A DNA stretch of 64,000 nucleotides, from NCBI RefSeq assembly GCF_022559625.1, contig NZ_CP042288.1:272409-336408 (forward strand), read 5' to 3'. The position numbers and the translations under genes were made by a program. The notes beneath the pieces are model-generated. The model was given only the letters and a program-made list of their open reading frames with translations, did no database searches and was not told where the DNA came from. Below are positions 37,314-47,597 of the stretch, piece by piece. The DNA is from Aquisalinus flavus. GTDB lineage: Bacteria; Pseudomonadota; Alphaproteobacteria; Caulobacterales; Parvularculaceae. Every line of letters begins with the position of its first letter. Positions within the stretch are counted from its first letter, which is position 1.

Positions 37314-39329
37314 ATGATGAAATCCGTCCTCATCGCCAACCGTGGCGAGATCGCCTGCCGCATCATCCATACCTGCCGGTCAATGGGCCTGCGCACCATC
37401 GCCGTCTATTCCGATGCCGATCGCGATGCGCTGCATGTTCAGCTGGCGGATGAAGCGGTGCATATCGGCCCGCCGCAGCCATCGGAAAGCTATCTGAAGA
37501 TCGAGAACATCCTCCGTGCCGTTGAGGTTGCCGGCGCTGACGCGGTCCACCCCGGTTATGGCTTTCTGTCGGAGAACACGAAATTCGCCAGGGCGCTGGC
37601 CGATGCGGGGATTACCTTTATCGGGCCCAATGCCGAGGCGATCCGCCAGATGGGCGACAAGATCGAGTCCAAGCGCATTGCCGAAAAGGCGGGCGTTCCC
37701 GGCGTGCCCGGCTATAATGGCGACGACCAGACCGACGCCGTGCTGATCGCCGAGGCGGAAAAGATCGGCTTCCCGCTGATGGTCAAGGCGTCTGCCGGTG
37801 GCGGCGGCAAGGGCATGCGGCGCGTGTTCGAGCGCAAGGAACTGGAAGGCGCCATCGACATGGCGCGCAAGGAGGCCAAATCGTCATTTGGCGATGACCG
37901 GCTGCTGATCGAGAAGCTGATCACCCGCCCGCGTCATCTCGAAGTGCAGATCGCCGCCGACAAGCATGGCAATGTCATCCATCTGTTCGAGCGCGACTGC
38001 TCGGTCCAGCGCAATAACCAGAAAGTGCTGGAGGAGGCACCGGCGCCGAACCTGCCCGATGGCGTGCGCAACAAGCTGTTCGAGCGGGCGATCGCGCTGG
38101 CGAAGACGATTGGCTATGACAGTCTCGGCACGGTCGAGTTCATCATGGATGCCGGCGATGACGAGCCGGCATTTCTGGAGATGAATACGCGGCTGCAGGT
38201 CGAACATCCGGTAACGGAATATATCACCGGGCTGGACCTGGTGGAGTTGCAGATCCGCATCGCCGGCGGCGAGGAGTTGCCATACGAGCAGCACGAGATC
38301 TATCCGCGCGGCCACGCGATCGAGGCGCGGGTGACGGCGGAAAAACCGGCCCAGAACTTCATGCCCGATATCGGCAAGGTGCATCTGATCCACTGGCCGA
38401 CGGATATCCGTATCGACACAGGGATCGAGGCTGGCAGCGAGATTTCGCAATATTACGACAGCATGGTGGCCAAAATCATCGCCTATGGCTCCGAGCGGCG
38501 CGAGGCCTGCGACCGGCTGGCGGCGGCGCTGGAGACGACGGCGGTCATCGGCGTCGAGACCAATACCGCTTTCCTGCGCGACTGCGTGCTGGCGGAGGAT
38601 TTCTACGCGGGCCGGGCGACGACCAGCTTCCTGCCCGAGACCTTCCCCGATGGCTGGCAGCCGGATGCCTCGAGCGATGCGATCATGGCGATGCGCGCGG
38701 CAGCGATCTGGCAGGCCATCGAGGAACAGCACCAGCCCTTCACCGGTTTCCGGGTGCTGTCCAATGCGGGCAATCCGGCGCGCTCCTTTGTCACAATTCA
38801 ACAAGAAGGGGTCGAGCCCGATGGCGGCGAGGCGGTGGAGATGATCGTCAGCCGCTCCTGCGCCGATGGCACGCCCGGAAAGGGGGGCACCCGCTATGCC
38901 ATCTCCGGCGGGGGCGAGACACACGAGGTCGGCGTGAAGCTGGACGGCTCCATGGCGATGCTGTTCGGCGAGGGTTACCGCACGGCGGTCTCGTTCTTCA
39001 AGCTGGACGAGGTCCTGTATATCGGCGCGAAGGGCCGGGTGCGGAAATTCACGATACTGCCTTCCGCCGAATTTGCCCGCGCGCGGCTTGCCGCCGGCGG
39101 GTCCGGCGATGTCGTCTCCGACATGCCCGGGGCGGTTTCGGAAGTGCTGGTCGAAGCCGGACAGCCGATCGAGGCTGGCCAGCCGGTGCTTGTTCTGGAG
39201 TCCATGAAGCTGTTGATTACACTTAACGCCTCGGTTTCCGGCACGGTTGAGACGGTGGCCGTGAAACCCGGTGATATCGTCAAGGCAGGGGCAGTTCTCG
39301 TCGGTATAACGCCGCAAGAAAATGGTTAA
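37314..39329 (+). CDS. Biotin-dependent acyl-CoA carboxylase, biotin carboxylase/BCCP (alpha) subunit
   Basis: This is a 671-residue protein. The biotin carboxylase part (1-450) has KSVLIANRGEIACRIIHTCR, the ATP glycine loop KASAGGGGKGMRRV, ERDCSVQRNNQKVLEEAPAP and EMNTRLQVEHPVTEYITGLD. A BT-like middle region leads to the C-terminal biotinyl domain, whose biotinylation site reads VLESMKLLITL in place of the common EAMKM. It charges biotin with CO2 for the beta subunit. The ATG at 37314 follows TGAGGATAAAG. Confidence 0.93.
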   Translation: MMKSVLIANRGEIACRIIHTCRSMGLRTIAVYSDADRDALHVQLADEAVHIGPPQPSESYLKIENILRAVEVAGADAVHPGYGFLSENTKFARALADAGITFIGPNAEAIRQMGDKIESKRIAEKAGVPGVPGYNGDDQTDAVLIAEAEKIGFPLMVKASAGGGGKGMRRVFERKELEGAIDMARKEAKSSFGDDRLLIEKLITRPRHLEVQIAADKHGNVIHLFERDCSVQRNNQKVLEEAPAPNLPDGVRNKLFERAIALAKTIGYDSLGTVEFIMDAGDDEPAFLEMNTRLQVEHPVTEYITGLDLVELQIRIAGGEELPYEQHEIYPRGHAIEARVTAEKPAQNFMPDIGKVHLIHWPTDIRIDTGIEAGSEISQYYDSMVAKIIAYGSERREACDRLAAALETTAVIGVETNTAFLRDCVLAEDFYAGRATTSFLPETFPDGWQPDASSDAIMAMRAAAIWQAIEEQHQPFTGFRVLSNAGNPARSFVTIQQEGVEPDGGEAVEMIVSRSCADGTPGKGGTRYAISGGGETHEVGVKLDGSMAMLFGEGYRTAVSFFKLDEVLYIGAKGRVRKFTILPSAEFARARLAAGGSGDVVSDMPGAVSEVLVEAGQPIEAGQPVLVLESMKLLITLNASVSGTVETVAVKPGDIVKAGAVLVGITPQENG

Positions 39330-39432
39330 TTCTTCTCTGTACGGCAACACAGAAGTGCCGGCGAACCTTTAAAGCATTATAATTTCATTTAGCATTTATC
39401 GCTAACAGTCTACCCGTTGAGGATTGACTGTT

Positions 39433-41856
39433 ATGCTGAACTTACTGACCTGTATCACGCAGGAGCACGACTGGCGCTTTGTCATCGGGGCGGCGCTGAT
39501 CTGTCTCATCGCGAGCTTGACCACGATCGGTCTGTTGCAGCGGGCTCATCAACGTAGCGGCGGCGGGCGGGTGCGCTGGCTGATGATGACGGGTCTCGTC
39601 AGTGCCGGTGGCATCTGGGCCACCCATTTCGTCGCCATGCTGGCCTATTCTGCCGTGATCGAGAACGGGCTTAGCCTGTCCCTGACGGTGCTGTCCTTCT
39701 TCATCGCCGTGGCGCTGAACCTCGTCGCGTTTTCGGTGAACGTCTATCTGAACCATCCGCTGCGCTATATCCTTGCCGGGGCGATCCTTGGACTGAGCAT
39801 CTCCGCCATGCACTATACCGGTATGGCGGCATACGGTGCCGGTGCGATCCTGCAGTTCGACATGCTCTATGTGATCGTGTCGATCGTTCTGGGGTGTGCC
39901 TTCTGTATCGCCTGTTTCCGCCTCGTGCGCCACGCGATTTCACCGGCCAGGCTGGTTGGCGCGGCGCTTGTCCTGGTCGTCGCGATCTGCTCGATGCATT
40001 TCACCGGCATGACGGCGCTGACCGTGATCGCAATCCCGAACGAGAATGCGCAAGCCTGGCTGAGCCGCGACGTGCTCGCGGTCGGTGTCTTCTGCACGTC
40101 GGCGGGTCTGGTAATTCTCGCGCTGGTCGCCGCGATGTATGACCAGCGCCTGTCGCGCCAGCAGGTCGAGGAGACAGAACGGCTGCGCAGGATGAACGCG
40201 GAATTGCTTGCCGCCAAGGAAATTGCCGAGGCCTCGAGCCGGGCAAAGTCTGATTTCCTTGCCAATATGAGCCATGAAATCCGTACACCCATGAACGGTG
40301 TGATCGGCATGACGACGCTGCTGCTGGAAACGGATCTGAGCGACCGGCAGAAAGAACTGGCCCGGATCATTTCAAGCTCGGGCACATCGCTGATGGCGAT
40401 CATCAACGATATTCTCGACTTCTCCAAGCTGGAAGCGGGCAAGTTCTCGATTCATCCCGAGCCCTTCAATCTGCGCCGGACGGTGGAAGACGTCGCTTCG
40501 CTGCTGGGCAGCAAGGCGGCGGCGAAGAATATCGAGATGAGCGTCGATTACGACATCGACCTGCCGGAAGGCTATGTCGGCGATGCAAGCCGGATTCGCC
40601 AGATACTGACCAATCTTGCCGGAAACGCGGTCAAGTTCACCGATGCAGGCCAGATCGTGATCGGCGTCACCGGGACGGTCTCCGGCGATGTGGCCGATCT
40701 GCGCTTCACGGTCGAGGATACCGGCATCGGCATTGCGCAGGACAAGATCGAGACGATCTTCGAGAAATTTTCCCAGGCCGATACGTCATCGACCCGCCGT
40801 CATGAAGGCACAGGGCTGGGCCTCTCCATCAGCCGGTCTCTCGTGAACATCATGGGCGGAGAGATTTCCGCCACATCGCAGATGGGCGAGGGGTCTGTCT
40901 TTACCTTCACCCTGACCCTGCCGGTGGACGAGACGGTGGCACTGGCCGGGCCGCAGCGCGACCTGGACCTGAGCAATGTGCGCCTGCTGCTGGTCGACGA
41001 TAATCCCGTCAACCGCAAGGCCATCGCCGGTCAGATCCGCCTGTGGGGCATGCAGCATGAATGCGTCGACAGCTCCGGCGCTGCGATGCAATGCCTGGAA
41101 GAGGCTGAACGTACCGGCAAGCGGTTCGACCTGATGGTGACCGACTACCTGATGCCGGGCACGGACGGCCTCGGCCTGATCAGGCAGGTGCGTGCCGACG
41201 ACCGGTTCAGGGAGCTGCCGATCATCATGCTGTCATCGGTCGATGACCGGGCGAGTATCGAGAATGCCGAGGGCGCCAGTATTGACGGCTGGATCACCAA
41301 GCCGGCACGGACATCGCAGGTCATGGATATGATCGTCCGTATCCTGTTCAATGGCCGGATCGAAACGCCGGCTGAACAGCCGGCAGAAATCAGCCCCCTG
41401 CTGAAGCCGGATGCACCGGCCACCCCGCAGATTACCGGGTCGATGCGCGTTCTGATGGCGGAAGACAATGTCGTCAACCAGCTGGTCGTCCAGAACTTCC
41501 TTGCCGACATGCCGATCGAGCTGATCGTCGCGGGTGATGGCGAGCAAGCGGTTTCGATTTATGAAAATGATCCGCGGGCGATCGACCTTGTGCTGATGGA
41601 TGTCTCGATGCCGGTCATGAACGGTCATATGGCATCGATGCGCATTCGCGAGATCGAGGCCGAGAACGAGCTGCCGCCCGTTCCGATCGTCGCCCTGACG
41701 GCCAATGTGCGCCAGGAGGACAAGAAGGCGGCCTTCGCGGCAGGCATGGATGATTTTCTGACCAAGCCGATCAGGAAGGATGTGCTGAGCGACACGATCC
41801 TGACCTGGGGTCAGGCAAGCCGCCGCCAGCCGGTACGCATGGTGCGCTCGGCCTGA
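39433..41856 (+). CDS. MHYT-sensor hybrid histidine kinase with two receiver domains
   Basis: This is an 807-residue protein. Seven transmembrane helices (1-235) carry three MHYT repeats: [22 protein letters not shown] and [14 protein letters not shown] is thought to bind copper and sense O2, CO or NO. HisKA follows with H281 in [14 protein letters not shown], then HATPase with N, G1 and G2 boxes ([26 protein letters not shown]). Receiver 1 has D571 (VTDYLMPG) and receiver 2 has D723 (LMDVSMPV). No output domain is attached, so phosphate would pass to a separate partner. The upstream 100 bp are AT-rich. Confidence 0.94.
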   Translation: MLNLLTCITQEHDWRFVIGAALICLIASLTTIGLLQRAHQRSGGGRVRWLMMTGLVSAGGIWATHFVAMLAYSAVIENGLSLSLTVLSFFIAVALNLVAFSVNVYLNHPLRYILAGAILGLSISAMHYTGMAAYGAGAILQFDMLYVIVSIVLGCAFCIACFRLVRHAISPARLVGAALVLVVAICSMHFTGMTALTVIAIPNENAQAWLSRDVLAVGVFCTSAGLVILALVAAMYDQRLSRQQVEETERLRRMNAELLAAKEIAEASSRAKSDFLANMSHEIRTPMNGVIGMTTLLLETDLSDRQKELARIISSSGTSLMAIINDILDFSKLEAGKFSIHPEPFNLRRTVEDVASLLGSKAAAKNIEMSVDYDIDLPEGYVGDASRIRQILTNLAGNAVKFTDAGQIVIGVTGTVSGDVADLRFTVEDTGIGIAQDKIETIFEKFSQADTSSTRRHEGTGLGLSISRSLVNIMGGEISATSQMGEGSVFTFTLTLPVDETVALAGPQRDLDLSNVRLLLVDDNPVNRKAIAGQIRLWGMQHECVDSSGAAMQCLEEAERTGKRFDLMVTDYLMPGTDGLGLIRQVRADDRFRELPIIMLSSVDDRASIENAEGASIDGWITKPARTSQVMDMIVRILFNGRIETPAEQPAEISPLLKPDAPATPQITGSMRVLMAEDNVVNQLVVQNFLADMPIELIVAGDGEQAVSIYENDPRAIDLVLMDVSMPVMNGHMASMRIREIEAENELPPVPIVALTANVRQEDKKAAFAAGMDDFLTKPIRKDVLSDTILTWGQASRRQPVRMVRSA

Positions 41857-41874
41857 TGCCGCGTGAGCGACGGG

Positions 41875-44415
41875 TCAGAAGCGTTCCAGCAGCCGTTCCA
41901 GATAGTCGATCTCTTCCTCGGTCCGTCCGGGCTCTGACAGTTTGCGCCGCAATTCGAGGATGAGCTCGCGCGCGCGTTCGGGGTCCGACAGGTCGGGAAT
42001 GCCGATATCGCTGGATGGTGCCGGGGCGCCATAGGGCCGGCCGAGCGGGTCGACCTGCGCCTGCGTGCCGTTGCGGCCATTACCGGCGCGCTCGCCCTCG
42101 CTGCCTTCCTCGTCGCCCTGCTGGGCCTGCATGATCTGATCGGATATGCCGTCGGCCCCTTCGCGCAGGGCATCGAGCGCTTCCTGCTGGAAAGCCCCCG
42201 CCGCACCGAGATTGCCATTTTCCAGCGCTTCGGCGGCATCGGCCATGCGCTCGCGCGCCTCGCGGAACGAGCGGGCGACGTCCTCGCCATCGGCGTTGCC
42301 GCTCTCGGCCGTCGCATTGTCGAGATCCTCCAGCAAGTCATCGACGGCATTGCCGAGCTGCTGCTGCTGCTGCTGGAGCTCGGCGGCCGAGGGGGCCGTA
42401 CCGCCGGACCCGTCCGGCGCCAATTGCTGGCGCTGGGCGTCGAAGGTGTCGTCGGCAAGGTCGCGCTGGCGGCCGATCAGGTCGCCGGTGCGCTGGGCCG
42501 CTTCGCCGCCTGCGCCCTGCTGGCCGCCTTCGCCGGACCCCTCGCCCTGTTGCTGGCCGCCGGACTGCTGCTGTCCGCCCGACTGGGACCCGCCGCCCTG
42601 CGTGATCTGCAGGTTCTGCAGCATCTGCTCCAGCTCCGACAGAAGCTGGCGGGCGGCGTTGTTGGCACCGCTGTCGGACAATTCGTTGATGGAATCGAGA
42701 ATATCGTCGAGATCGCGGGCTTCGAGCTCCTGCGCTTCGCCCTCCCGGTTCGCCATGGACTGGCCTGACTCTGCGAGAGCCTGGATATAGTTCTGCATGG
42801 CCGAGCGCAGGTTCTCGACGAGGCGCTGGATTTCCGACTGGCTGGCACCACGCTCCAAGGCTTCGCGCAGGGCCTGCTGGGCGGCGGCCAGGGCACGGCG
42901 GGCAAGCTCCAGTGCCTGATCCTCAAGCTGCAGCGCCAGCGGCCAGAACTCGTCGATCAGATCACTGACATTCTCGCCGCGGCCATTGATGACGCCCCAA
43001 TAGGCGGCGCGCAGCAGCAGATATTCGGTCGGCCGGTCGAAGAAGCGGTCCGGGGCGAAGGTCAGCGCGTCGAGGCTGCGGCTCGTCCGGGTCCAGCTAT
43101 CCGGCGCAACGGCAAGATTGCGCCGTTCATGAATGATGGCCCGGGCGAGGGGGTTGTAGAAATCGCGCTCCGGCAGGGTGACGCTGACCGTCTCGGTTGT
43201 CGCTTCCTGTCCGGCGCCATCCTTGCCCAGAATCCGGAGGTTCACATCGAGACCGGCCCAGGGGTGGTCGGTCAGGGTCAGTTCGGCGGAGCGCACGCCA
43301 TAGGCACCGGTCAGGCCGGAGACGGGCACGATCTCCTCATCGGCGGCGCGATTGGCGCTGATCGCGGGCGTGTCGAGCGGGCGGTCCTGATCGGGATCGA
43401 GGCTCATCACCGCGAAGCTTTCCGTGATGCCGTAATCGTCGTCGAGCTCGACGACCAGCCGCACGCGGCCTTCGTCCGTCGCAACGGGGTCCTCGGCGAA
43501 GTTGATCCGGGGGCGCTGGTCCGGGGCGACGACGACCGGCCAGCTGGCGCGGCGGCCATTGACGCTGAGGGTGATGGCGGCATTCTCGCCGAGGCTGGCC
43601 TCGCCGGTCAGGGCTGTTTCGCTGCGGGACAGGTCGGGGCTGAACCGGCCATCATTTGTCTCGACGACCAGTCTTGCCCGCCCGGGTCCGCGCCGGTCGG
43701 CACCATTGATACGGGCATGGAGGACCGAGCCCTCCGGCACGGCGATGCCGGGCTGGCTGCCCTCGGGATTGGCATCGGACTGGACGAGGATCACGGGCGC
43801 GCGGCCGGTATAGGCGGGCGGGTCGATCCACAGATCGACGGTCGCCGGGATCGACCCTGCCGGGCGCGGCGAGACCGCGTTCCAGAAGCGCGCGCCGAAA
43901 TCCCCCCAGGCGATGAACGTGGCGAGGACCAGCAGCAGCAGCACGCCATAGCGCAGATTCCACGGGTCGATCCGGTCAGCCGTTGCGTGCGCCTTGTCGA
44001 GTTTTGCCGTGCCGGAGAGCTGGTCCATGCGCGACAGGTGCGCCCGCCACAGGGGGCTGTCCGAATCGGCCTGGCTGAATGGCCTGTCCTCGCGGGCGCG
44101 CAGGGCGGCGTGGGGCACCTTGCCGTCTTTCTCGAGCCGGTCGAGCGCTTCGGCCCGGCGCGGCCAGTCGAGGTCCTTCAAATCGCGAATCAGGAAAAAC
44201 GCGCCGGCGCCAGCCAGTGCCGCCAGGACCGCATAATGAGCGATCCACGGCAGGAACTGCCACAGCTGAAACAGTGTCAGCAGCAGGAATGCCGCAACGG
44301 CACCGAGCGCTGGCAGCAGCGCCGGCCACAGCTTCTCAAGGAACAGGACCAGTTGCGCCCTGTATATCCGGGCCTCCGCAGCCCGTTCCTGCCGTGATAG
44401 TCTGGACTTGATCAT
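41875..44415 (-). CDS. TIGR02302 family protein (DUF4175)
   Basis: This is an 846-residue membrane protein. Two N-terminal helices (about 32-75) and one near 155-175 precede a large beta-rich periplasmic-type region (VDLWIDPPAYTGRAPVI; TDEGRVRLVVELDDDYGITE). A Gln/Gly-rich coiled C-terminus follows (GGQQQSGGQQQGEGSG). This is the alphaproteobacterial TIGR02302 family, usually next to lysA, with unknown function. The second ATG (44415) is preferred because it lies 9 bp after TAGGA, whereas the first lies 3 bp after it. The lysA gene is displaced by two inserted genes. Confidence 0.9.
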   Translation of the reverse strand: MIKSRLSRQERAAEARIYRAQLVLFLEKLWPALLPALGAVAAFLLLTLFQLWQFLPWIAHYAVLAALAGAGAFFLIRDLKDLDWPRRAEALDRLEKDGKVPHAALRAREDRPFSQADSDSPLWRAHLSRMDQLSGTAKLDKAHATADRIDPWNLRYGVLLLLVLATFIAWGDFGARFWNAVSPRPAGSIPATVDLWIDPPAYTGRAPVILVQSDANPEGSQPGIAVPEGSVLHARINGADRRGPGRARLVVETNDGRFSPDLSRSETALTGEASLGENAAITLSVNGRRASWPVVVAPDQRPRINFAEDPVATDEGRVRLVVELDDDYGITESFAVMSLDPDQDRPLDTPAISANRAADEEIVPVSGLTGAYGVRSAELTLTDHPWAGLDVNLRILGKDGAGQEATTETVSVTLPERDFYNPLARAIIHERRNLAVAPDSWTRTSRSLDALTFAPDRFFDRPTEYLLLRAAYWGVINGRGENVSDLIDEFWPLALQLEDQALELARRALAAAQQALREALERGASQSEIQRLVENLRSAMQNYIQALAESGQSMANREGEAQELEARDLDDILDSINELSDSGANNAARQLLSELEQMLQNLQITQGGGSQSGGQQQSGGQQQGEGSGEGGQQGAGGEAAQRTGDLIGRQRDLADDTFDAQRQQLAPDGSGGTAPSAAELQQQQQQLGNAVDDLLEDLDNATAESGNADGEDVARSFREARERMADAAEALENGNLGAAGAFQQEALDALREGADGISDQIMQAQQGDEEGSEGERAGNGRNGTQAQVDPLGRPYGAPAPSSDIGIPDLSDPERARELILELRRKLSEPGRTEEEIDYLERLLERF

Positions 44416-44605
44416 GGTCATTAATCCTAGCGTTTACCGGCCTCCGGGTCGATTATCTTATCGGTCAGATTCGTATGGTTTTTCAGTCAATTAGGCATAA
44501 GGTGGAAAACATGGCCGCAGGCGTGTCACCAACCGGCCCGGCTCTTGCAGTCCAGAAGGTCCGTAAACCTTTTGTTAAGAATACCAACGAGCGGGGTCCG
44601 ATCGC

Positions 44606-44992
44606 ATGACTGCAGCAACAACAACGACAAAGAACGTCTGGCAGCGCTGGAAAAGGATCGCCCACCACGCCCGCGATGCCCGCAACGATCGCGCGTTGTT
44701 CATTGCCTCGGCCATCATCGCCATCCTCTACAATGTCATCGGCGCCCTCGACGTGATGTCGACCCTGGCCGGGCTGCAGATGCAGGCAGGCACGGAGGCG
44801 AACCCGTTCCTGCGGGTGTTGATGGAGTCGCTGCATAATGGCTGGGTATTGGCCAAGCTGGGCCTGCAGCTGATCGCGTCGGCCATGATCCTGTGGTTCC
44901 CGCACCGGCTGGTGCTCGGCATGTTCTCCGTCGCCGTCCTGCTGACCGCGATCACCGTGTGGAACAATTTCCACGTGATCGGCGTGCTGTAG
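44606..44992 (+). CDS. Small membrane protein, DUF5658-like
   Basis: This is a 128-residue protein with three hydrophobic helices (about 32-60, 80-95 and 98-120). The loop LDVMSTLAGLQMQAGTEANP, then a conserved Lys in WVLAKLGLQL, resembles DUF5658, whose members are multi-pass proteins of unknown function. It lies between lysA-side and TIGR02302 genes in the opposite direction and is convergent with the FG-GAP gene (15 bp). The start has only a weak site (GCGGGG). Confidence 0.65.
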   Translation: MTAATTTTKNVWQRWKRIAHHARDARNDRALFIASAIIAILYNVIGALDVMSTLAGLQMQAGTEANPFLRVLMESLHNGWVLAKLGLQLIASAMILWFPHRLVLGMFSVAVLLTAITVWNNFHVIGVL

Positions 44993-45006
44993 GCACCGTC
45001 GGTCCC

Positions 45007-46146
45007 TTATTCTTTCCGGGTTGGGCGGTTCCAGTAGATGACATTGGGGCTGCCTGAGTTGGCGACGAGGATGTCGGGCCAGGCGTCGCCGGTGATATCG
45101 ACCGTCTTGATGTCGTAGGTGTCGCCTTCATCGCCGGCGATGGCGATGATCTCGAAGCCATCCGCCCGGTTCAGATAGAGACTGTTCGTGCCCTCATTGC
45201 CGAAGACCGCGTCGGGGCGGCCATCCTGATCGATATCGGCGATGGCAATGGCGGCTGAGGCTTCATCCGCAGGGCCGATGGCAACCGACCGGTCGAAATT
45301 TCCGGCATCATTGTAGAAGATCCGGTTCGGGCCTGTGAGCACGGCGGCCACAAGATCCATGTCGCCATCGCCATCCATGTCGGCCGCCGCGACCGCGCGG
45401 GACTGCTGGTCTTCGCCGCCGAGCAGCACGGGGTCAGCGAAACCATCCCCCTGATTGATGAGCACGGCGAGGGTCGCGCCGCCGCGAAGCGTGAAGACGA
45501 TGTCGTCGAGGCCATCGGCATTCAAGTCCGCGACCTCGACGCCGACGGCATTGCCCTCAAAGATCACTTCAGTCTGCGGACCATCCAGCAGCGGGCCGAA
45601 GGCGATGAAACTGCCGTCGCCCCTGTCGGTCAGCACGGCGTCGATGATGCCGTCGGCGTTGAAGTCGCCGGTGGCGATGTCGCGGGCCGAGCCGGGTACA
45701 CCGAACTCGACAGTCAGACCGAGGCCGCCCTTGCCGTCATTGACGTAGACAGCGGGCGCGAGAAGGTCGCGGGCGACCACGAGATCGATATCACCGTCCC
45801 CGTCGACATCGGCCGGGCTGGCGCCATAGCCGGTGGTGCGCATCGCGCCGATATTTGCAGCTGCGGGGAAGCGGCCGGCGCCATTGTTGAACATGACCAC
45901 ATCCTGACCCGGCCAGTGACGGCCATTGATGACGGCCATGTCGGTGTCGCCGTCAGCGTCGAAATCGGCCATGCCGAGACCGGCGGTCAGCTCGTCACCG
46001 CCGCCGAAGATCAGGAAATAATCTTCGGTCATCAGAATGCGATCATCGCCGATGGCGGTCGTGAATTGTTCCGCAGACGCCAGTGATGGTACGAGCGCCG
46101 CGATGATGGCGATGATGGAAATGCGGCGATTCATGGAATGATACAC
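45007..46146 (-). CDS. Secreted FG-GAP/VCBS repeat protein, seven repeats
   Basis: This is a 379-residue protein with a signal peptide (ISIIAIIAALVPSLASA). Seven calcium-loop repeats follow: DFDADGDTD, DVDGDGDID, DFNADGIID, DLNADGLDD, DMDGDGDMD, DIDQDGRPD and DITGDAWPD. That number fits one closed seven-bladed beta-propeller. There is no catalytic domain. The GTG start at 46146 is chosen because GGGAGGA sits 7 bp before it; the first ATG is four codons further in. It is 56 bp downstream of lysA on the same strand and is possibly co-transcribed. Confidence 0.88.
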   Translation of the reverse strand: MYHSMNRRISIIAIIAALVPSLASAEQFTTAIGDDRILMTEDYFLIFGGGDELTAGLGMADFDADGDTDMAVINGRHWPGQDVVMFNNGAGRFPAAANIGAMRTTGYGASPADVDGDGDIDLVVARDLLAPAVYVNDGKGGLGLTVEFGVPGSARDIATGDFNADGIIDAVLTDRGDGSFIAFGPLLDGPQTEVIFEGNAVGVEVADLNADGLDDIVFTLRGGATLAVLINQGDGFADPVLLGGEDQQSRAVAAADMDGDGDMDLVAAVLTGPNRIFYNDAGNFDRSVAIGPADEASAAIAIADIDQDGRPDAVFGNEGTNSLYLNRADGFEIIAIAGDEGDTYDIKTVDITGDAWPDILVANSGSPNVIYWNRPTRKE

Positions 46147-46202
46147 TGGCGGTCCTCCCGTTGTGCGGCCACACTGGGGAATGTGCCGGGGGAATACCAG
46201 CA

Positions 46203-47474
46203 CTATACCCAGTCGGGGACATCCTCGCGGGCGATCATCTCGTCATAGGTCGGGCGCCGGCGGATGATTGCGTGCCGGTCGCCATCGACGAGTAATTCCG
46301 GTGCCAGCGGCCGGGTGTTGTACTCATTCCCCTGTACGGCGCCATAGGCCCCGGCGGTCAGGAAGGCGACGAGATCGCCGGGCTTGAGCGGCGGCATGTC
46401 GCGGTTGCGGGCGAAACGGTCGGTCGATTCGCAGACAGGGCCGACTATGTCGATCAGGCTTGTGCCGACGCCTTCGGCCGGTTCGGTCACGGGGATGATA
46501 TCGTGCCAGGCATCGTAGAGCGCCGGGCGGATCAGATCGTTCATGCCGCAGTCGAGAATGGCGAAATGGCGGCCTTCATTTTCCTTCAGATAGGTGACGC
46601 GGGCGACGAGGATACCGGCATTGCCTGCGATCATCCGGCCCGGCTCGAAGATCAGCTGGAGGTCGAGATGGCTCGCCGTCTCGTGGATGACCTTGGCATA
46701 GTCAAGCGGATGGGGCGGGGGCGGGGTGGCGTCCTGGTGGTGATAGGGCACGCCGAGGCCGCCGCCGAGATCGAGCCGGCGGATGTCGTGGCCCTGGTCG
46801 CGCAGCGTACTGACGAGGGCGGCAACTTTCGAAAACGCCGAACCGAAAGGGGCAAGGTCCGTGATCTGCGAGCCGATATGCACGTCGACGCCGCTGACAT
46901 CGATGCCTTCCATGGTCGCTGCCCTGGCATAGACGTCCGCCGCGATCGACCACGAGATGCCGAACTTGTCGGTCTTGCGTCCGGTGGAGATCTTGTCATG
47001 GGAGCCGGCGGCAACGTCCGGGTTGACGCGCAGGGCCACGGGTGCCCTGACGTTCATCGAGCGGGCAACCTCGTCGAGGGCGATCAGCTCGGCTTCGGAT
47101 TCGACATTGAACTGGCAGATCCCTGCCTTCAGGGCGTCGGCCATCTCGGCGCGGGTCTTGCCGACGCCGGAGAAGACGATTTTCTCGCCGGGAATACCGG
47201 CCCTCAGGGCACGGAACAGCTCGCCGCCGGAGACGACGTCCGCGCCCGCGCCAAGCTTTGCAAGCAGGGAGAGGACGGCGACATTGGACAGTGACTTGAC
47301 CGAGAAGGCGACCAGCGTGTCCTGCCCCTTGAAGGCATCGGCGAAGACTGAATAGTGCCGGCGCAGGGTCGCCGCCGAATAGCAATAGAACGGCGTGCCG
47401 ATCTCGCCGGCAAGACGGTCGAGCGGAATGTCTTCGGCGTGGAGGACGCCGTCGCGGTATTCAAAATGATGCAT
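46203..47474 (-). CDS. lysA: Diaminopimelate decarboxylase
   Basis: This 423-residue enzyme is a fold type III PLP decarboxylase. The Schiff-base Lys is K60 in AFSVKSLSN. LDLGGGLGVPY, FEPGRMIAGNAG and VCESTDRFARN supply PLP-phosphate and substrate contacts. It makes lysine from meso-diaminopimelate. It follows lptM and argH on the same strand, the usual alphaproteobacterial order. Confidence 0.97.
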   Translation of the reverse strand: MHHFEYRDGVLHAEDIPLDRLAGEIGTPFYCYSAATLRRHYSVFADAFKGQDTLVAFSVKSLSNVAVLSLLAKLGAGADVVSGGELFRALRAGIPGEKIVFSGVGKTRAEMADALKAGICQFNVESEAELIALDEVARSMNVRAPVALRVNPDVAAGSHDKISTGRKTDKFGISWSIAADVYARAATMEGIDVSGVDVHIGSQITDLAPFGSAFSKVAALVSTLRDQGHDIRRLDLGGGLGVPYHHQDATPPPPHPLDYAKVIHETASHLDLQLIFEPGRMIAGNAGILVARVTYLKENEGRHFAILDCGMNDLIRPALYDAWHDIIPVTEPAEGVGTSLIDIVGPVCESTDRFARNRDMPPLKPGDLVAFLTAGAYGAVQGNEYNTRPLAPELLVDGDRHAIIRRRPTYDEMIAREDVPDWV

Positions 47475-47483
47475 CGAGCAGCC

Positions 47484-47597
47484 TTATTCGGATTCGTCCT
47501 GCATTTCGCCCGGCGGGGGCGGGACTTCGAGCTCGGCTTTCTTGCCGCAGGCGGCGAGAACGAGGCAGGCGGTGAGCAGTAGGAGAAGCTGTTTCAT
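47484..47597 (-). CDS. lptM: LPS translocon maturation chaperone-like lipoprotein (LptM/YifL)
   Basis: This is a 37-residue lipoprotein, [20 protein letters not shown], with lipid-acceptor C17 and a short Pro/Glu-rich tail ([15 protein letters not shown]). LptM assists assembly of the LptD-LptE translocon in E. coli. Its position between argH and lysA is the conserved context. The ATG overlaps the argH stop (ATGA). Confidence 0.9.
   Translation of the reverse strand: MKQLLLLLTACLVLAACGKKAELEVPPPPGEMQDESE

Noticed and set aside
42146..42790. Ser/Arg-rich frame opposite the TIGR02302 gene
   Set aside because: Arises from the Gln/Gly-rich repeats of the real gene on the other strand.
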